Part shown: positions 41,818 through 50,828 of the stretch, in pieces
Layout of the letters: the number at the start of each line of letters is the position of its first letter
Numbering within the stretch: position 1 is the stretch's first letter
The notes under the pieces: model-generated
The model's database searches: none
The model's input: only the letters and a program-made list of their open reading frames with translations
Told to the model about the DNA's origin: nothing
Translations under genes and position numbers: made by a program
Source of the DNA: Rhizobium giardinii bv. giardinii H152
GTDB taxonomy: Bacteria > Pseudomonadota > Alphaproteobacteria > Rhizobiales > Rhizobiaceae
Reading direction: 5' to 3'
Length of the DNA stretch: 64,000 nucleotides
Assembly: GCF_000379605.1 (NCBI RefSeq)
Contig: NZ_KB902691.1
Location: forward strand, 187,056-251,055

Positions 41818-42969
41818 TCAAGCGGTGACTGCGGCCGGGGCCGGGACGAAATTCGGATGCACGATGGCGCCGCCATGCGTCAGCATCGTCGCCTTGACGA
41901 GTTCGTCCTCGACGTTGAGCGCAAGCGCCTTCGTCTCCTTGGACACCATGGTCTCGAGGAAGGTGACGAGGTTCTTGGCGTAGAGCGACGAGGCGGAGGC
42001 GGCGATGCGGCCGGGCACGTTCAGATAGCCGACGACCTTGACGCCCTCGACCTCGACCACCTGGTCGGCGACCGCGCCCTCGACATTGCCGCCGCGCTCG
42101 ACGGCGAGATCGACAGCCACCGAGCCGGGCTTCATCGCCTTCAGCATCTCGCGGGTGATGAGCCGCGGCGCCGGGCGCCCGGGGATCAGCGCCGTGGTGA
42201 TGACGATGTCCTGCTTGGCGAGATGCTCGGCGGTCAGCGCCGCCTGCTTGGCCTTGTATTCAGCCGACATTTCCTTGGCGTAGCCGCCTGCGGTTTCGGC
42301 CGCCTTGAATTCCTCGTCTTCCACTGCGATGAACTTGGCGCCGAGCGAGGCGACCTGTTCCTTCGAGGCCGGGCGCACGTCGGTGGCGGAAACCACGGCA
42401 CCGAGACGGCGCGCCGTCGCGATCGCCTGCAGGCCGGCGACGCCGGCGCCCATGACGAACACCTTGGCGGCCGGAACCGTGCCCGCCGCCGTCATCATCA
42501 TCGGCATCGCCCGGTCGAATTCGTAGGCAGCGTCGATCACCGCCTGGTAGCCGGCAAGGTTCGCCTGGCTCGACAAGACGTCCATCGACTGCGCCCTGGT
42601 GATGCGCGGCATCAGCTCCATGGCAAAGGCGGAAACCCCGGCGCTCGCCATGTCGGCAAGCGCCTCACCGTTGCCATAGGGATCCATGATCGCCAGCACG
42701 ATCGCACCCGACTTGTAGGAAGCGACCTCGGAGGTGGACGGTCGGCGCACCTTCAGCACCACATCGGCGCTCGCAGCGTCAGCGGCAGAACCGATCCGCG
42801 CACCCGCCTTTTCGAACTCGCCATCCGGAATGCGCGACAGCAACCCGGCACCCGCCTCGACGACGACGTCGAAGCCTAGCGACGTCAGCTTCTTCACGCT
42901 TTCCGGCGACGCCGCAACGCGGCCTTCGCCCGAGAAGCTCTCCAAGGGTATGAATACGATCTCTGCCAC
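41818..42969 (-). CDS. pntAa: NAD(P) transhydrogenase alpha subunit, NAD-binding part
   Basis: A 383-aa soluble NAD-binding subunit (domain I). It has the Rossmann glycine motif VFVMGAGVAGLQAIATARRL near residue 172 and the PRITRAQSMDVLSSQANLAG stretch. The start is a GTG at 42969 with GGAGGAG upstream; an ATG at 43002 or 43023 would add a noncoding-looking extension. Together with pntAb and pntB it forms proton-translocating transhydrogenase, supplying NADPH. Confidence 0.94.
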   Translation of the reverse strand: MAEIVFIPLESFSGEGRVAASPESVKKLTSLGFDVVVEAGAGLLSRIPDGEFEKAGARIGSAADAASADVVLKVRRPSTSEVASYKSGAIVLAIMDPYGNGEALADMASAGVSAFAMELMPRITRAQSMDVLSSQANLAGYQAVIDAAYEFDRAMPMMMTAAGTVPAAKVFVMGAGVAGLQAIATARRLGAVVSATDVRPASKEQVASLGAKFIAVEDEEFKAAETAGGYAKEMSAEYKAKQAALTAEHLAKQDIVITTALIPGRPAPRLITREMLKAMKPGSVAVDLAVERGGNVEGAVADQVVEVEGVKVVGYLNVPGRIAASASSLYAKNLVTFLETMVSKETKALALNVEDELVKATMLTHGGAIVHPNFVPAPAAVTA

Positions 42970-43165
42970 AGGCTCTCCTCCCCGAGACGGGTTTTGGAAC
43001 ATGGCCAGACCGCCAGCTCTCAAAATACCCGCACATTCGATATTCGCGCAAAGCCGTCAACGGCCGGTCGCGTGCATGCTTTTCCAGGTCCGCGCCGGAC
43101 GGACCAGGTGAAAACAGGCTCTTCACTCCCAAGCGCCCGCCTTCGTCAAAACTTTGGAAAGCCGA

Positions 43166-43390
43166 TCAGCGCAGAAGCACGAAGCCGGCAATGTTGAGGA
43201 GGATGAACAGCACGAGCGCGGTAAAGAAGCCGGCGGTCGTGAAGAACGCGGCGGCCATGGCGATCAACAGCGCCACGCAGAACAGCGTTCCGAACTTCGT
43301 GGCTTCGATGAAGAAGTTGTAGGTCTTCTCGTGTTCGGAATAGTCCATCGGCGCGCCCGTTTCGACCGGTCCCGAATGATGTTCAGCCAT
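43166..43390 (-). CDS. aa3-type cytochrome c oxidase subunit IV
   Basis: A 74-aa protein of the bacterial aa3 oxidase subunit IV family (COX4_pro_2). It has a hydrophilic N-terminus with the conserved MDYSEHEKTYNFFIEATKFG motif and one or two hydrophobic helices (LFCVALLIAMAAAF and GFFTALVLFILLNIAGFVLL). The ATG at 43390 follows GGGAGA. It is the small accessory subunit of the terminal oxidase, standing upstream of the pnt genes on the same strand, an arrangement I recall from other rhizobia. Confidence 0.9.
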   Translation of the reverse strand: MAEHHSGPVETGAPMDYSEHEKTYNFFIEATKFGTLFCVALLIAMAAAFFTTAGFFTALVLFILLNIAGFVLLR

Positions 43391-43800
43391 GATGCATGTC
43401 TCCCTGGATACCATGGCACCGCACCTAACAGGCCCGCGGGCACCATGCCTCGTCTCAAAATTCATTGCATGCGCATCTACGCGCCGCAAGCTGCCAATTA
43501 CGCATAGCTGCCCTTACACAATGTGACAGCTGAGCGCAACGGAAACCGGGAGGCAGGAGGGAGGCAGGCCGACGACATAAGGGACGCAAGCGAGCACCAC
43601 GGCCACGCCGGAGCGTTGCAGCTCATGAGGACACCGTAAAGCAAGGCCAAATCCGACGCGTCTCTGCACGAGGGACGGAAACCTCCAGTGACAAGGAGAG
43701 TTGACTTTTGGCCCGCGCCTGAGAGCAATGACAAGAGACGTGAAACAGAGGCTTCGAGTCGGCGCGACCACGGGACTGGAGCCACAGCTGGAGACCCGCA
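43391..43800. other. Intergenic region between oxidase subunit IV and the C26 hydrolase
   Basis: A 410-bp divergent gap. No gene, palindrome or repeat stood out. It must contain both promoters. GGAGACC at 43789-43795 is the ribosome site for the plus-strand gene. Confidence 0.4.
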
Positions 43801-44559
43801 ATGCCCAAACCTGTTGTTGCCATACCGGCCGATTTCAGGACCATCGATGGCAACGTCTGGCATGCCACGCCACATCAATATGTCCGCGCCGCCGTCGAAG
43901 GCTCCGGCGTGATGACTTTCCTGGTGCCGGCGCTCGAGACCGGCAACGACACCGATGAAATCCTCGATCGCGTCGATGGCGTGCTCGTCAGCGGGTCGCG
44001 CAGCAATGTGCATCCCTCGCTCTACGGCAAGCAAGCCACCGAAGCGGACGGGCCGTTCGATCCGGGCCGCGATGCGACGAGCCTTCCGCTGATCCGGCGG
44101 GCGCTGGAGCGCGGCGTGCCGCTGCTCGCCATCTGCCGCGGCATTCAGGAACTGAACGTCGCGCTGGGCGGCACGCTGGCAAGCGAGATCCATGAAAGGC
44201 CCGGTATCTGGGATCACCGCAAGCCGGATGTGCAGGAACTCGATATCGCCTACGGCATCCGCCAGAAGGTCATCGTCAAGGAAGGAAGCTGCCTTGCTTC
44301 CGTTCTCGGGACCGGCGAGGTGCAGGTGAATTCGCTGCACCGGCAAGCGATCTCCGAGGCCGCGCCGCGTCTCGCCGTCGAGGCCGTCGCCGAAGACGGG
44401 ACGATCGAGGCCGTGTCGGTCATCGATGCGAAGGCATTCGCCGTCGGTGTGCAATGGCACCCGGAATACTGGGTCGGCCAGGACCGCCCCTCATCGACCC
44501 TGTTTCAGGCTTTCGGCGACGCGGTCCGTGCCTATGCCGCCTCGAAGACGAAGAGCTGA
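43801..44559 (+). CDS. Class I glutamine amidotransferase-like hydrolase (peptidase C26)
   Basis: A 252-aa protein of the gamma-glutamyl-gamma-aminobutyrate hydrolase (PuuD-like) family. The nucleophile is Cys112 in LLAICRGIQELNVALGG, with His220 and Glu222 in QWHPEYW. The N-terminus, KPVVAIPADFRTIDG, is also typical. Characterised PuuD hydrolyses gamma-glutamyl-GABA in putrescine breakdown, but no other puu gene is here, so the substrate is not certain. GGAGACC precedes the ATG. It converges with the dehydrogenase gene. Confidence 0.88.
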   Translation: MPKPVVAIPADFRTIDGNVWHATPHQYVRAAVEGSGVMTFLVPALETGNDTDEILDRVDGVLVSGSRSNVHPSLYGKQATEADGPFDPGRDATSLPLIRRALERGVPLLAICRGIQELNVALGGTLASEIHERPGIWDHRKPDVQELDIAYGIRQKVIVKEGSCLASVLGTGEVQVNSLHRQAISEAAPRLAVEAVAEDGTIEAVSVIDAKAFAVGVQWHPEYWVGQDRPSSTLFQAFGDAVRAYAASKTKS

Positions 44560-44577
44560 CAGTTCTGCCCGGCGCCT

Positions 44578-45549
44578 TTAAGCGATCTTGCGGGTGAACG
44601 GTGTCTCATCCACCGGCGTCAGCGCGGCGCCCGTCTCGAACCAGGCGATCAGATTGTCGACGACCAGATCGGCCATGGCGTTGCGCGTCGCCTGCGAGGC
44701 CGATCCGACATGCGGCAGCACCGAAACGTTCGGCAGCGCCAAAAGCGCGTCCGGCACATAAGGTTCGTTTTCGAATACGTCGAGACCGGCCGCGGCGATG
44801 ACACCGCGCTGCAGCGCATCGGCAAGCGCCGCCTCATCCACGGTCGCGCCACGCCCGACATTGATCAGCACGCCCTGTGGCCCGAGCGCCTGCAGAACCT
44901 CGGCATTGACGGTCCGATGGGTGGCTTCCGTGCTCGGCACGATGACGATGATCGTGTCGACCGCCTCCGCCATTGCCTTGAGCGTCGAAAAATGGCGGTA
45001 AAGGAGACCCGGGCGCGGTGTGCGGGTATGATAGGCGATGGATACCCCGAAGCTTTCGAGACGCCTGGCGATTGCGAGCCCGATACGGCCGAGCCCGTAG
45101 AGGCCGACGGTGCGGCCGCGCAGCGTCAGCGGCGACAGGGCAAAGGCGCCTTCCCTGGCCCAGCGCCCCTGCCGCAGCCACTGCTCGGCGGCAGGCAGCT
45201 GACGCACCGTATTGATGAGCAGGCCGATCGCCGTGTCCGCCACTTCTTCCGTCAGCACATCCGGCGTGTTGGTGACGACGACGCCGCGCTTTGCCGCATG
45301 TCCGGCATCGACGCCGTCATAGCCGACGCCGAAATTGGCAATGATTTCCAGGTTGGGCAGCGCATCGATGAAATCGTTGGGGATTTTTCCCTGCACCGCG
45401 ACGCCGGAGACACCGGCAGCGATGTCGGCGGTGATGAGCGCAGGATCGGCGGCCGAGACGAAGACCGGCGCGAAATGATCCGGCAGGCGATCGAGCACAC
45501 GCTTGTTCATCCTTCCAGGCACAAGAATACGGGGGCGGCCTTGCGGCAT
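44578..45549 (-). CDS. D-2-hydroxyacid dehydrogenase (glyoxylate/hydroxypyruvate reductase-like)
   Basis: A 323-aa NAD(P)-dependent dehydrogenase. The Rossmann motif is GLYGLGRIGLAIARRL near residue 150, and the catalytic set is visible as INVGRGATVDE (Arg), DVFENEP (Glu) and LPHVGSAS (His). It resembles hydroxypyruvate/glyoxylate reductases of rhizobia. The ATG at 45549 follows AAGGAGCG; upstream codons are out of family. It lies 28 bp after the LacI gene on the same strand, so the two are likely cotranscribed and the regulator may control it. Confidence 0.9.
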   Translation of the reverse strand: MPQGRPRILVPGRMNKRVLDRLPDHFAPVFVSAADPALITADIAAGVSGVAVQGKIPNDFIDALPNLEIIANFGVGYDGVDAGHAAKRGVVVTNTPDVLTEEVADTAIGLLINTVRQLPAAEQWLRQGRWAREGAFALSPLTLRGRTVGLYGLGRIGLAIARRLESFGVSIAYHTRTPRPGLLYRHFSTLKAMAEAVDTIIVIVPSTEATHRTVNAEVLQALGPQGVLINVGRGATVDEAALADALQRGVIAAAGLDVFENEPYVPDALLALPNVSVLPHVGSASQATRNAMADLVVDNLIAWFETGAALTPVDETPFTRKIA

Positions 45550-45577
45550 CTTTCGCTCCTTCCGGGATTGGATCGGA

Positions 45578-46606
45578 TTATTCGGTTGAAGGTGGCCGAA
45601 GCGGACCCGTCGACTGGCGAATCCGCATTTCGGGCTTGATGAGATGGATGCCGTCCGGCTCGTGGCTGCCGTTGAGCTTGTCGAGCAGGGCGCGCGCGGC
45701 GCTGCGGCCGACATCCGACTGGCCGTTCCAGACGGTGGTGAGCGCCGGCGTCGCGATCGAGGCTTCCTCGAGGTCGTCGTAACCGGTGACCGACACATCG
45801 CGTCCGGGGACGAGGCCGGCGCGGGCGATGCCGTTCATCATGCCGATGGCGACGAGATCGTTCCAGCAGACGACCGCGGTCGGTTTCTGCGGCAGGGACA
45901 AGAGATGCACCGCCGCCTCGAAGCCGCCCTGCATCGAGCGAGGGCCGGGAATGCGCAGGTTCGGATCGACATCGATATTGGCCTTGCGCAGCGCATTGAC
46001 ATAGCCCTGATAGCGGTCGCGGCCAGTCGACGTCTGATCCGTGCCGCCGACCATGGCAATGACGCGGTGCCCGAGGCTGATCAGGTGATTGGTGGCGAGC
46101 GAGATGCCATAGGCGTCGTCGCCGCGGAAGATCGGTACGTCGAGACCTTCGATCGAGCGGGCGATCAGCACCGCCGGCATGCCGTTGTCTTCGGCAAGGC
46201 GGATATCCTCCGGCGGCGTGCCGATGGCCGGCGACATGATGACGCCATCGCCGCCCAGTTGCAGCAGGGTCTCGATGAAGGCGCGCTGCTTTTCGACGGA
46301 ATCATAGTGGTTGGAAAGAATGAACGTCTGCCGGTCGCGATCGAGTTCGGCCTCGATGGCCTTGAGGATTTCGCCGTAGAAGGGGTTCATGATGTCGTGC
46401 ACGACGACGCCGATGATCCCGGAGCGGGATGTGCGCAGGCTGGCGGCGCGGCGGTTGTAGATATAACCGAGCGCCCGCGCCTGGTCCTTGATCTTGTCGC
46501 GGGTGATGGCGGCAACGAGCGGGCTGTCGCGCAATGCCAGTGAAACGGTCGCCGTGGAGACCCCAAGCGTTTCGGCAATGGTTGAGAGCTTGATCTTCTG
46601 CGCCAC
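45578..46606 (-). CDS. LacI-family transcriptional regulator
   Basis: A 342-aa LacI/GalR repressor. The N-terminal helix-turn-helix reads KLSTIAETLGVSTATVSLAL (about residues 5-24), with a hinge at GYIYNRRAASLRTSRSGIIG, then the periplasmic-binding-like effector domain. The start is a GTG at 46606 with AAGGGGG upstream; an ATG at 46636 would add ten residues not found in the family. A perfect palindrome lies 49 bp upstream (46655-46669). It probably represses itself and the downstream 2-hydroxyacid dehydrogenase. The sugar or acid effector is unknown. Confidence 0.9.
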   Translation of the reverse strand: MAQKIKLSTIAETLGVSTATVSLALRDSPLVAAITRDKIKDQARALGYIYNRRAASLRTSRSGIIGVVVHDIMNPFYGEILKAIEAELDRDRQTFILSNHYDSVEKQRAFIETLLQLGGDGVIMSPAIGTPPEDIRLAEDNGMPAVLIARSIEGLDVPIFRGDDAYGISLATNHLISLGHRVIAMVGGTDQTSTGRDRYQGYVNALRKANIDVDPNLRIPGPRSMQGGFEAAVHLLSLPQKPTAVVCWNDLVAIGMMNGIARAGLVPGRDVSVTGYDDLEEASIATPALTTVWNGQSDVGRSAARALLDKLNGSHEPDGIHLIKPEMRIRQSTGPLRPPSTE

Positions 46607-46654
46607 GTTTCCCCCTTCAGTTGCCCGGTTTGACACCGGTATTTTTAAATCCTC

Positions 46655-46669
46655 TTTAAACTGTTTAAA
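46655..46669. promoter_or_regulatory. Candidate operator palindrome upstream of the LacI gene
   Basis: TTTAAAC-T-GTTTAAA is a perfect 15-bp inverted repeat with a single central base. It lies 49 bp upstream of the GTG start, in an AT-rich stretch that also contains a third TTTAAA copy at 46644. An autoregulatory operator is likely. Confidence 0.5.
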
Positions 46670-46709
46670 TTAGCACTGCAATCGCCAAATTATGGCGCGT
46701 TCTTCGGAA

Positions 46710-47210
46710 TTATTCCGCAGCGCCGGTGCTCTGGAGATTGCCGTCGACGACGCGCAGCAGCTTCATCAGCGTCTTGATCTGCTTTTCGCTCAGGCCCTTG
46801 GTGGCGATTTCCTCGGAGGTTTTGCCTGCGGCGGCGATCGTCTGGAGGCGGTCGCGGCCGCTGGTGGTGAGATAGACCTTGGTCAGCCGGGCATCCTCCT
46901 CGTCCGCCCGCCGTTCCAGAAAGCCCTGCGCCTCCATCCGGCCGATCGTGCGGGTCATGGTCGGCGCCTTGACGCCGAGCTTCATCGCCAGCACCCCTGC
47001 CGTCAGCCCGTCGGTTTCGGCAAGGGCCAGCATCACGCCGTCCTGACCGGCATAAAGACCGCTTTCAAGCAGATTGCGCGACAGCACGGTGCGCATGGAG
47101 CGCGCCGCCTGCACCAGCACGGAGGCAAGATCCTGGGCCTCGACGGCAACATCCTGATGCTTTTTCTTGCCGCTCTTGGCCTTTTTCTCGGCCTTGTTCT
47201 TCTTTCCCAT
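46710..47210 (-). CDS. MarR-family transcriptional regulator with lysine-rich N-terminus
   Basis: A 166-aa MarR protein. The first 22 residues are strongly basic (MGKKNKAEKKAKSGKKKHQD), which is unusual for the family and may add nonspecific DNA or RNA contact. The helix-turn-helix is LTAGVLAMKLGVKAPTMTRT, followed by the wing RRADEEDARLTKVYLT. GGAGGACC precedes the ATG at 47210. It is divergent from the creatininase gene at 47305, with GTATGAC direct repeats at 47251 and 47280 in between. Confidence 0.88.
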   Translation of the reverse strand: MGKKNKAEKKAKSGKKKHQDVAVEAQDLASVLVQAARSMRTVLSRNLLESGLYAGQDGVMLALAETDGLTAGVLAMKLGVKAPTMTRTIGRMEAQGFLERRADEEDARLTKVYLTTSGRDRLQTIAAAGKTSEEIATKGLSEKQIKTLMKLLRVVDGNLQSTGAAE

Positions 47211-47304
47211 CGGTCCTCCACCAAATTTCTTGCGCGGCCACCTGACCACTGTATGACTCGAATAATACCTACACCGCAAGTATGACCGAAGGGCTGACGC
47301 AAGC

Positions 47305-48096
47305 ATGGCATTCCCGGCACCCCGTTGGAAAGACAATGTTTCCGATCTTCCGCCGGCCGGGCGGGAAGACTGGATCGCCGTGCTGCCGCTGGGCGCGACC
47401 GAACAGCATGGACCACACCTGCCCTTCGACACCGATACGCTGATTGCCGAGGGGCTGGTCGAGCGGCTGATCCCGCGACTGCCCCCCGCTTTGCCCGTGA
47501 CTTTCCTGCCGGCGGAACCGGTCGGCTACTCGATCGAGCACATGGACGTCGACGGCACACGCTCGCTCGCCTACGACGAAGCGGTAGGACGGTGGCTCGG
47601 GATCGCGCAGAACCTGCACCAAAAGGGCATCCGCAAATTCGTCATGCTGAACGCCCATGGCGGCAATTCGCCCTTGATGACGATCGTCGCCACGGAAGCC
47701 CGGGTGCGGTTCAACATGCTGGCGGTCGCGACGAGCTGGACCCGCTTCGGGCAGCCGGACGGCTGGATCAAGCCGCAGGACAAGGCGATCGACATTCATG
47801 GCGGCGATATCGAGACGTCGGTGATGCTGGCGCTTCATCCGGATAAGGTGGACATGGCGAAAGCGGCGCGATTCGGGTCGTCCCAGAGCGATTTTGCCGA
47901 ACGCTACAAGCACCTGCGCGCCTATGGCCGGCACGCCTTCGGCTGGAAAATGTCGGACCTGAACGAGGCGGGCGTCGCCGGCGATGCTTCGCCCGCAACG
48001 GCCGAGCGGGGCGAGCAACTGATCGCTCATGTGGTTTGCGGGATCATCGAACTGCTGGAGGATGTGGGAGCTTTTGATCCGTCTATATTCCGATAG
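47305..48096 (+). CDS. Creatininase-family amidohydrolase
   Basis: A 263-aa protein of the creatininase/mycofactocin MftE superfamily. Metal-ligand motifs are GATEQHGPHLPFDTDT near residue 30 and NAHGGNSPL near residue 116, plus DIHGGDIETS. Known members open creatinine or cleave amide bonds, but many rhizobial ones have unknown substrates. The ATG at 47305 has only a weak GGGCTGACG upstream. It is divergent from the MarR gene, which probably controls it. Confidence 0.9.
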   Translation: MAFPAPRWKDNVSDLPPAGREDWIAVLPLGATEQHGPHLPFDTDTLIAEGLVERLIPRLPPALPVTFLPAEPVGYSIEHMDVDGTRSLAYDEAVGRWLGIAQNLHQKGIRKFVMLNAHGGNSPLMTIVATEARVRFNMLAVATSWTRFGQPDGWIKPQDKAIDIHGGDIETSVMLALHPDKVDMAKAARFGSSQSDFAERYKHLRAYGRHAFGWKMSDLNEAGVAGDASPATAERGEQLIAHVVCGIIELLEDVGAFDPSIFR

Positions 48097-48240
48097 CAAC
48101 GGGCGGCCATTGAACACGAACTGTCGACACCGGCAAAACACGCGGAAGAATACGGGCCTGGCATTTGCGCTGGCGCGTTCCATCTCCTATATCAGCACCA
48201 ACCGATGCCGACGCATCCCGAATTTTCTTGAGGTTTCCCC

Positions 48241-49347
48241 ATGACCGAAGCATCCACCGCCAAGCCAATTCCCGTTACCGTGCTCACCGGCTATCTCGGC
48301 GCCGGCAAGACGACGCTGCTCAACCGCATTCTTTCCGAGAACCATGGCCGGAAATATGCGGTCATCGTCAATGAATTCGGCGAGATCGGCATCGACAACG
48401 ACCTGATCGTCGAATCCGACGAAGAGATCTACGAGATGAACAATGGCTGTGTCTGTTGCACCGTGCGCGGCGACCTGATCCGCGTCGTCGAGGGCCTGAT
48501 GCGCCGTCCCGGCCGCTTCGATGGTATCATCGTCGAAACCACCGGCCTTGCCGATCCCGTCCCCGTTGCCCAGACCTTCTTCATGGACGACGATGTGCGC
48601 GCCAAGACCGAGCTCGACGCGGTCGTCGCCCTGGTCGATGCCAAGCATCTGCCGCTGCGCCTGAAGGACAGCCGCGAAGCGGAAGACCAGATCGCCTTTG
48701 CCGATGTCGTGCTTCTGAACAAGACCGACCTGGTGACGCCGGAAGAACTTGCGAAGGTCGAGGCGACCGTCCGCGTCATCAACCCGACTGCTCGCATCCA
48801 CCGGACCGAGCGCTCCGAGATCGACCTGACGAAGGTTCTCGACCAGGGCGCCTTCAATCTGGAACGGGCGCTGGAAAACGACCCGCATTTTCTCGATCAG
48901 GACGATCACGACCACGATCATGACCACGCCTGTGGCCCGGATTGCAACCACGACCACCACCATCATGATCACGACCATCACGGCCATGACCACCATCATC
49001 ATGACCACGGCCCCTCGCCGATCCACGACGTCACGGTGCAATCCGTTTCGCTGCGCGGCGGCGAGATGAATCCGGACCGTTTCTTCCCCTGGATCCAGAA
49101 GATCACCCAGACGGAGGGCCCCAACATCCTGCGGCTCAAGGGCATCATCGCCTTCAAGGGCGACGAGGAGCGCTATGTCGTCCAGGGCGTGCACATGATC
49201 ATCGAGGGCGACCACCAGCGCCCGTGGAAGGACGGCGAGAAGCGCGAAAGCCGCCTCGTCTTCATCGGCCGCGAGCTTGACCGCGAGAAGCTGGAACGCA
49301 CCTTCAAGGCCTGCGAGGCCGCTCCCGCCGAGGCCGCAGCGCACTGA
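48241..49347 (+). CDS. COG0523 GTPase, putative zinc metallochaperone
   Basis: A 368-aa G3E-family GTPase. It has the P-loop GYLGAGKTT (residues 17-25), the metal-binding Cys70-Val-Cys72-Cys73 motif (NNGCVCCTV) and the NKTD motif at 160-163. Residues about 221-257 are extremely rich in His and Asp, a probable metal reservoir. Members such as ZigA/ZagA deliver zinc under starvation, while others serve cobalamin or nitrile hydratase; zinc is the more likely guess. No clear Zur box is visible upstream. It overlaps the WD40 gene by 1 bp. Confidence 0.93.
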   Translation: MTEASTAKPIPVTVLTGYLGAGKTTLLNRILSENHGRKYAVIVNEFGEIGIDNDLIVESDEEIYEMNNGCVCCTVRGDLIRVVEGLMRRPGRFDGIIVETTGLADPVPVAQTFFMDDDVRAKTELDAVVALVDAKHLPLRLKDSREAEDQIAFADVVLLNKTDLVTPEELAKVEATVRVINPTARIHRTERSEIDLTKVLDQGAFNLERALENDPHFLDQDDHDHDHDHACGPDCNHDHHHHDHDHHGHDHHHHDHGPSPIHDVTVQSVSLRGGEMNPDRFFPWIQKITQTEGPNILRLKGIIAFKGDEERYVVQGVHMIIEGDHQRPWKDGEKRESRLVFIGRELDREKLERTFKACEAAPAEAAAH

Positions 49348-50336
49348 TGCCGACAGTTGCTCCCCTTGATCTCGAAGGCCACGTCGCGGGCGTGGCCTTT
49401 CTCGGCGACGTGCCGTTCTTTGCCGAATCCTCCGGCCTGATCCATCGCCTCGACCATGGCCACAAGACCGTCGAAGCCCATGAGGGCCTTCTCTCCTGCG
49501 TGCGCGACGACGCCACCGATACGCTGCTGACCGGCGGCGAGGACGGCAAGGTGCTGCGCGTCAAGGCGGACGGGACGACGACCGAAATCGCCAGCGTGCC
49601 CCGTAAATGGATCTCGCAGGTCGCCGCCGGCCCGCAAGGGTCTGTCGGCTATGCCTACGGCAAGACGGCGCATGTCCGGCTCGCCGACGGTTCTGTCAAG
49701 GATTTCACCGAGGAGCGCACCGTCGAAGGCATCGCCTTTGCGCCAAAGGGCATGCGCATCGCGCTTGCCCGCTACAACGGCGTGTCGCTCCACTGGGTCG
49801 CAATGGCCGGACAGCCGACTGACCTTGAATGGAAGGGCGCCCATACCGGCGTGACCTTCTCGCCCGACGGCCGCTTCGTCGTCACCACCATGCAGGAAAA
49901 CGCCCTGCACGGCTGGAAGCTCGACACCAAGCCCGGCGCCGAGACGCGCCACATGCGCATGACCGGCTACCCCGCCAAGGTGAAATCGACGTCCTGGTCT
50001 GCCAAGGGCAAATGGCTCGCTTCCTCCGGGGCGCCGGCTGCCATCGTCTGGCCTTTCCAGGCCAAGGACGGACCGATGGGAAAGGCACCGCTCGAACTCG
50101 GCACGCGCGCCAACATCATGGTCACCCAGGTCTCATGCCATCCGGTCGAGGAGATCGTCGCGATCGGCTATGCCGACGGCATGATCCTCGTCGTGCGCTT
50201 CGCAGACAGCAAGGAAGTGCTGCTGCGCCGCCCCGGCAAGGGCGCGATCACCGCCATGGCCTGGAGCAAGAACGGCGCGCAACTCGCCTTCGGCTCGGAA
50301 GCCGGCGATTGCGGCGTGGTCGATATCACCGCCTGA
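49347..50336 (+). CDS. WD40-repeat protein coupled to the COG0523 GTPase
   Basis: A 329-aa protein with no signal peptide. WD-like repeats are visible as repeated blade signatures, for example GVTFSPDGRFVVTTMQENALHGWKL, STSWSAKGKWLASSG and AMAWSKNGAQLAFGSEAG, so it should fold as a cytoplasmic beta-propeller. It has no enzymatic motif. Its ATG shares the last base of the GTPase stop (TGATG), so it is translationally coupled and may be a scaffold or client for that chaperone. The role is not known. Confidence 0.88.
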   Translation: MPTVAPLDLEGHVAGVAFLGDVPFFAESSGLIHRLDHGHKTVEAHEGLLSCVRDDATDTLLTGGEDGKVLRVKADGTTTEIASVPRKWISQVAAGPQGSVGYAYGKTAHVRLADGSVKDFTEERTVEGIAFAPKGMRIALARYNGVSLHWVAMAGQPTDLEWKGAHTGVTFSPDGRFVVTTMQENALHGWKLDTKPGAETRHMRMTGYPAKVKSTSWSAKGKWLASSGAPAAIVWPFQAKDGPMGKAPLELGTRANIMVTQVSCHPVEEIVAIGYADGMILVVRFADSKEVLLRRPGKGAITAMAWSKNGAQLAFGSEAGDCGVVDITA

Positions 50337-50358
50337 TCTCCTTCTGCGGCAACAGGCA

Positions 50359-50381
50359 TCGCGGGCCGCAAAGGCCCGCGA
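50359..50381. terminator. Hairpin between convergent genes
   Basis: TCGCGGGCC and GGCCCGCGA form a perfect 9-bp stem with a GCAAA loop, midway between the WD40 stop (50336) and the glyoxalase stop (50385). It could serve both transcripts. Confidence 0.5.
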
Positions 50382-50384
50382 CGA

Positions 50385-50828
50385 TCACCACATCAGTTCG
50401 ACATGCGGCCGGCCATTCGATGTCTTTTCGACCGTCCGGCCGGTTTCGTCGATCGTGCAATGGACGCGCTTGCGGAAGGCCGAGAAGCTGTCGAAGGTGA
50501 CGACGTCGACGGGCTCATCCAAATCGAGGGTCAGCCGGTAGCGGCCGGGCTGGGCGGTGACGGCCTGGACGCCGAGGATTTTTGCCTCGAAAGGCTGGCC
50601 GAGATAATGGCCGTTGACGCGCGAGCCAAGCATCCAGGGATTGAGCGGCGGCCGGTTGCCCGCCATCGCATGAAGCGTGTTCCAGTCGCGAAAGCCGTAT
50701 TGCGCGGCCAGAAGTTCGAGGGATTTCGAGTGGCTGATAGGCTGCCCTTCGGTGGCCAAACCGGCGCGGAGCCGCTTCGCTTGGTCTTTCAGGGCATCAA
50801 GGGACGGGAGCGGGATTGATCCGCGCAT
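50385..50828 (-). CDS. Glyoxalase-superfamily (Glyoxalase_8-like) protein
   Basis: A 147-aa protein beginning MRGSIPLPSLDALKDQAKRL, with HSKSLELLAAQYGFRDWNTL forming an N-terminal helical segment that resembles a small DNA- or protein-binding helix pair. It looks like the short Glyoxalase_8 family with an ankyrin-like/AraC-associated N-terminal motif; the assignment is tentative. The ATG at 50828 follows GGAGACC; the longer frame to 50942 has noncoding composition. No function can be given. Confidence 0.72.
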   Translation of the reverse strand: MRGSIPLPSLDALKDQAKRLRAGLATEGQPISHSKSLELLAAQYGFRDWNTLHAMAGNRPPLNPWMLGSRVNGHYLGQPFEAKILGVQAVTAQPGRYRLTLDLDEPVDVVTFDSFSAFRKRVHCTIDETGRTVEKTSNGRPHVELMW

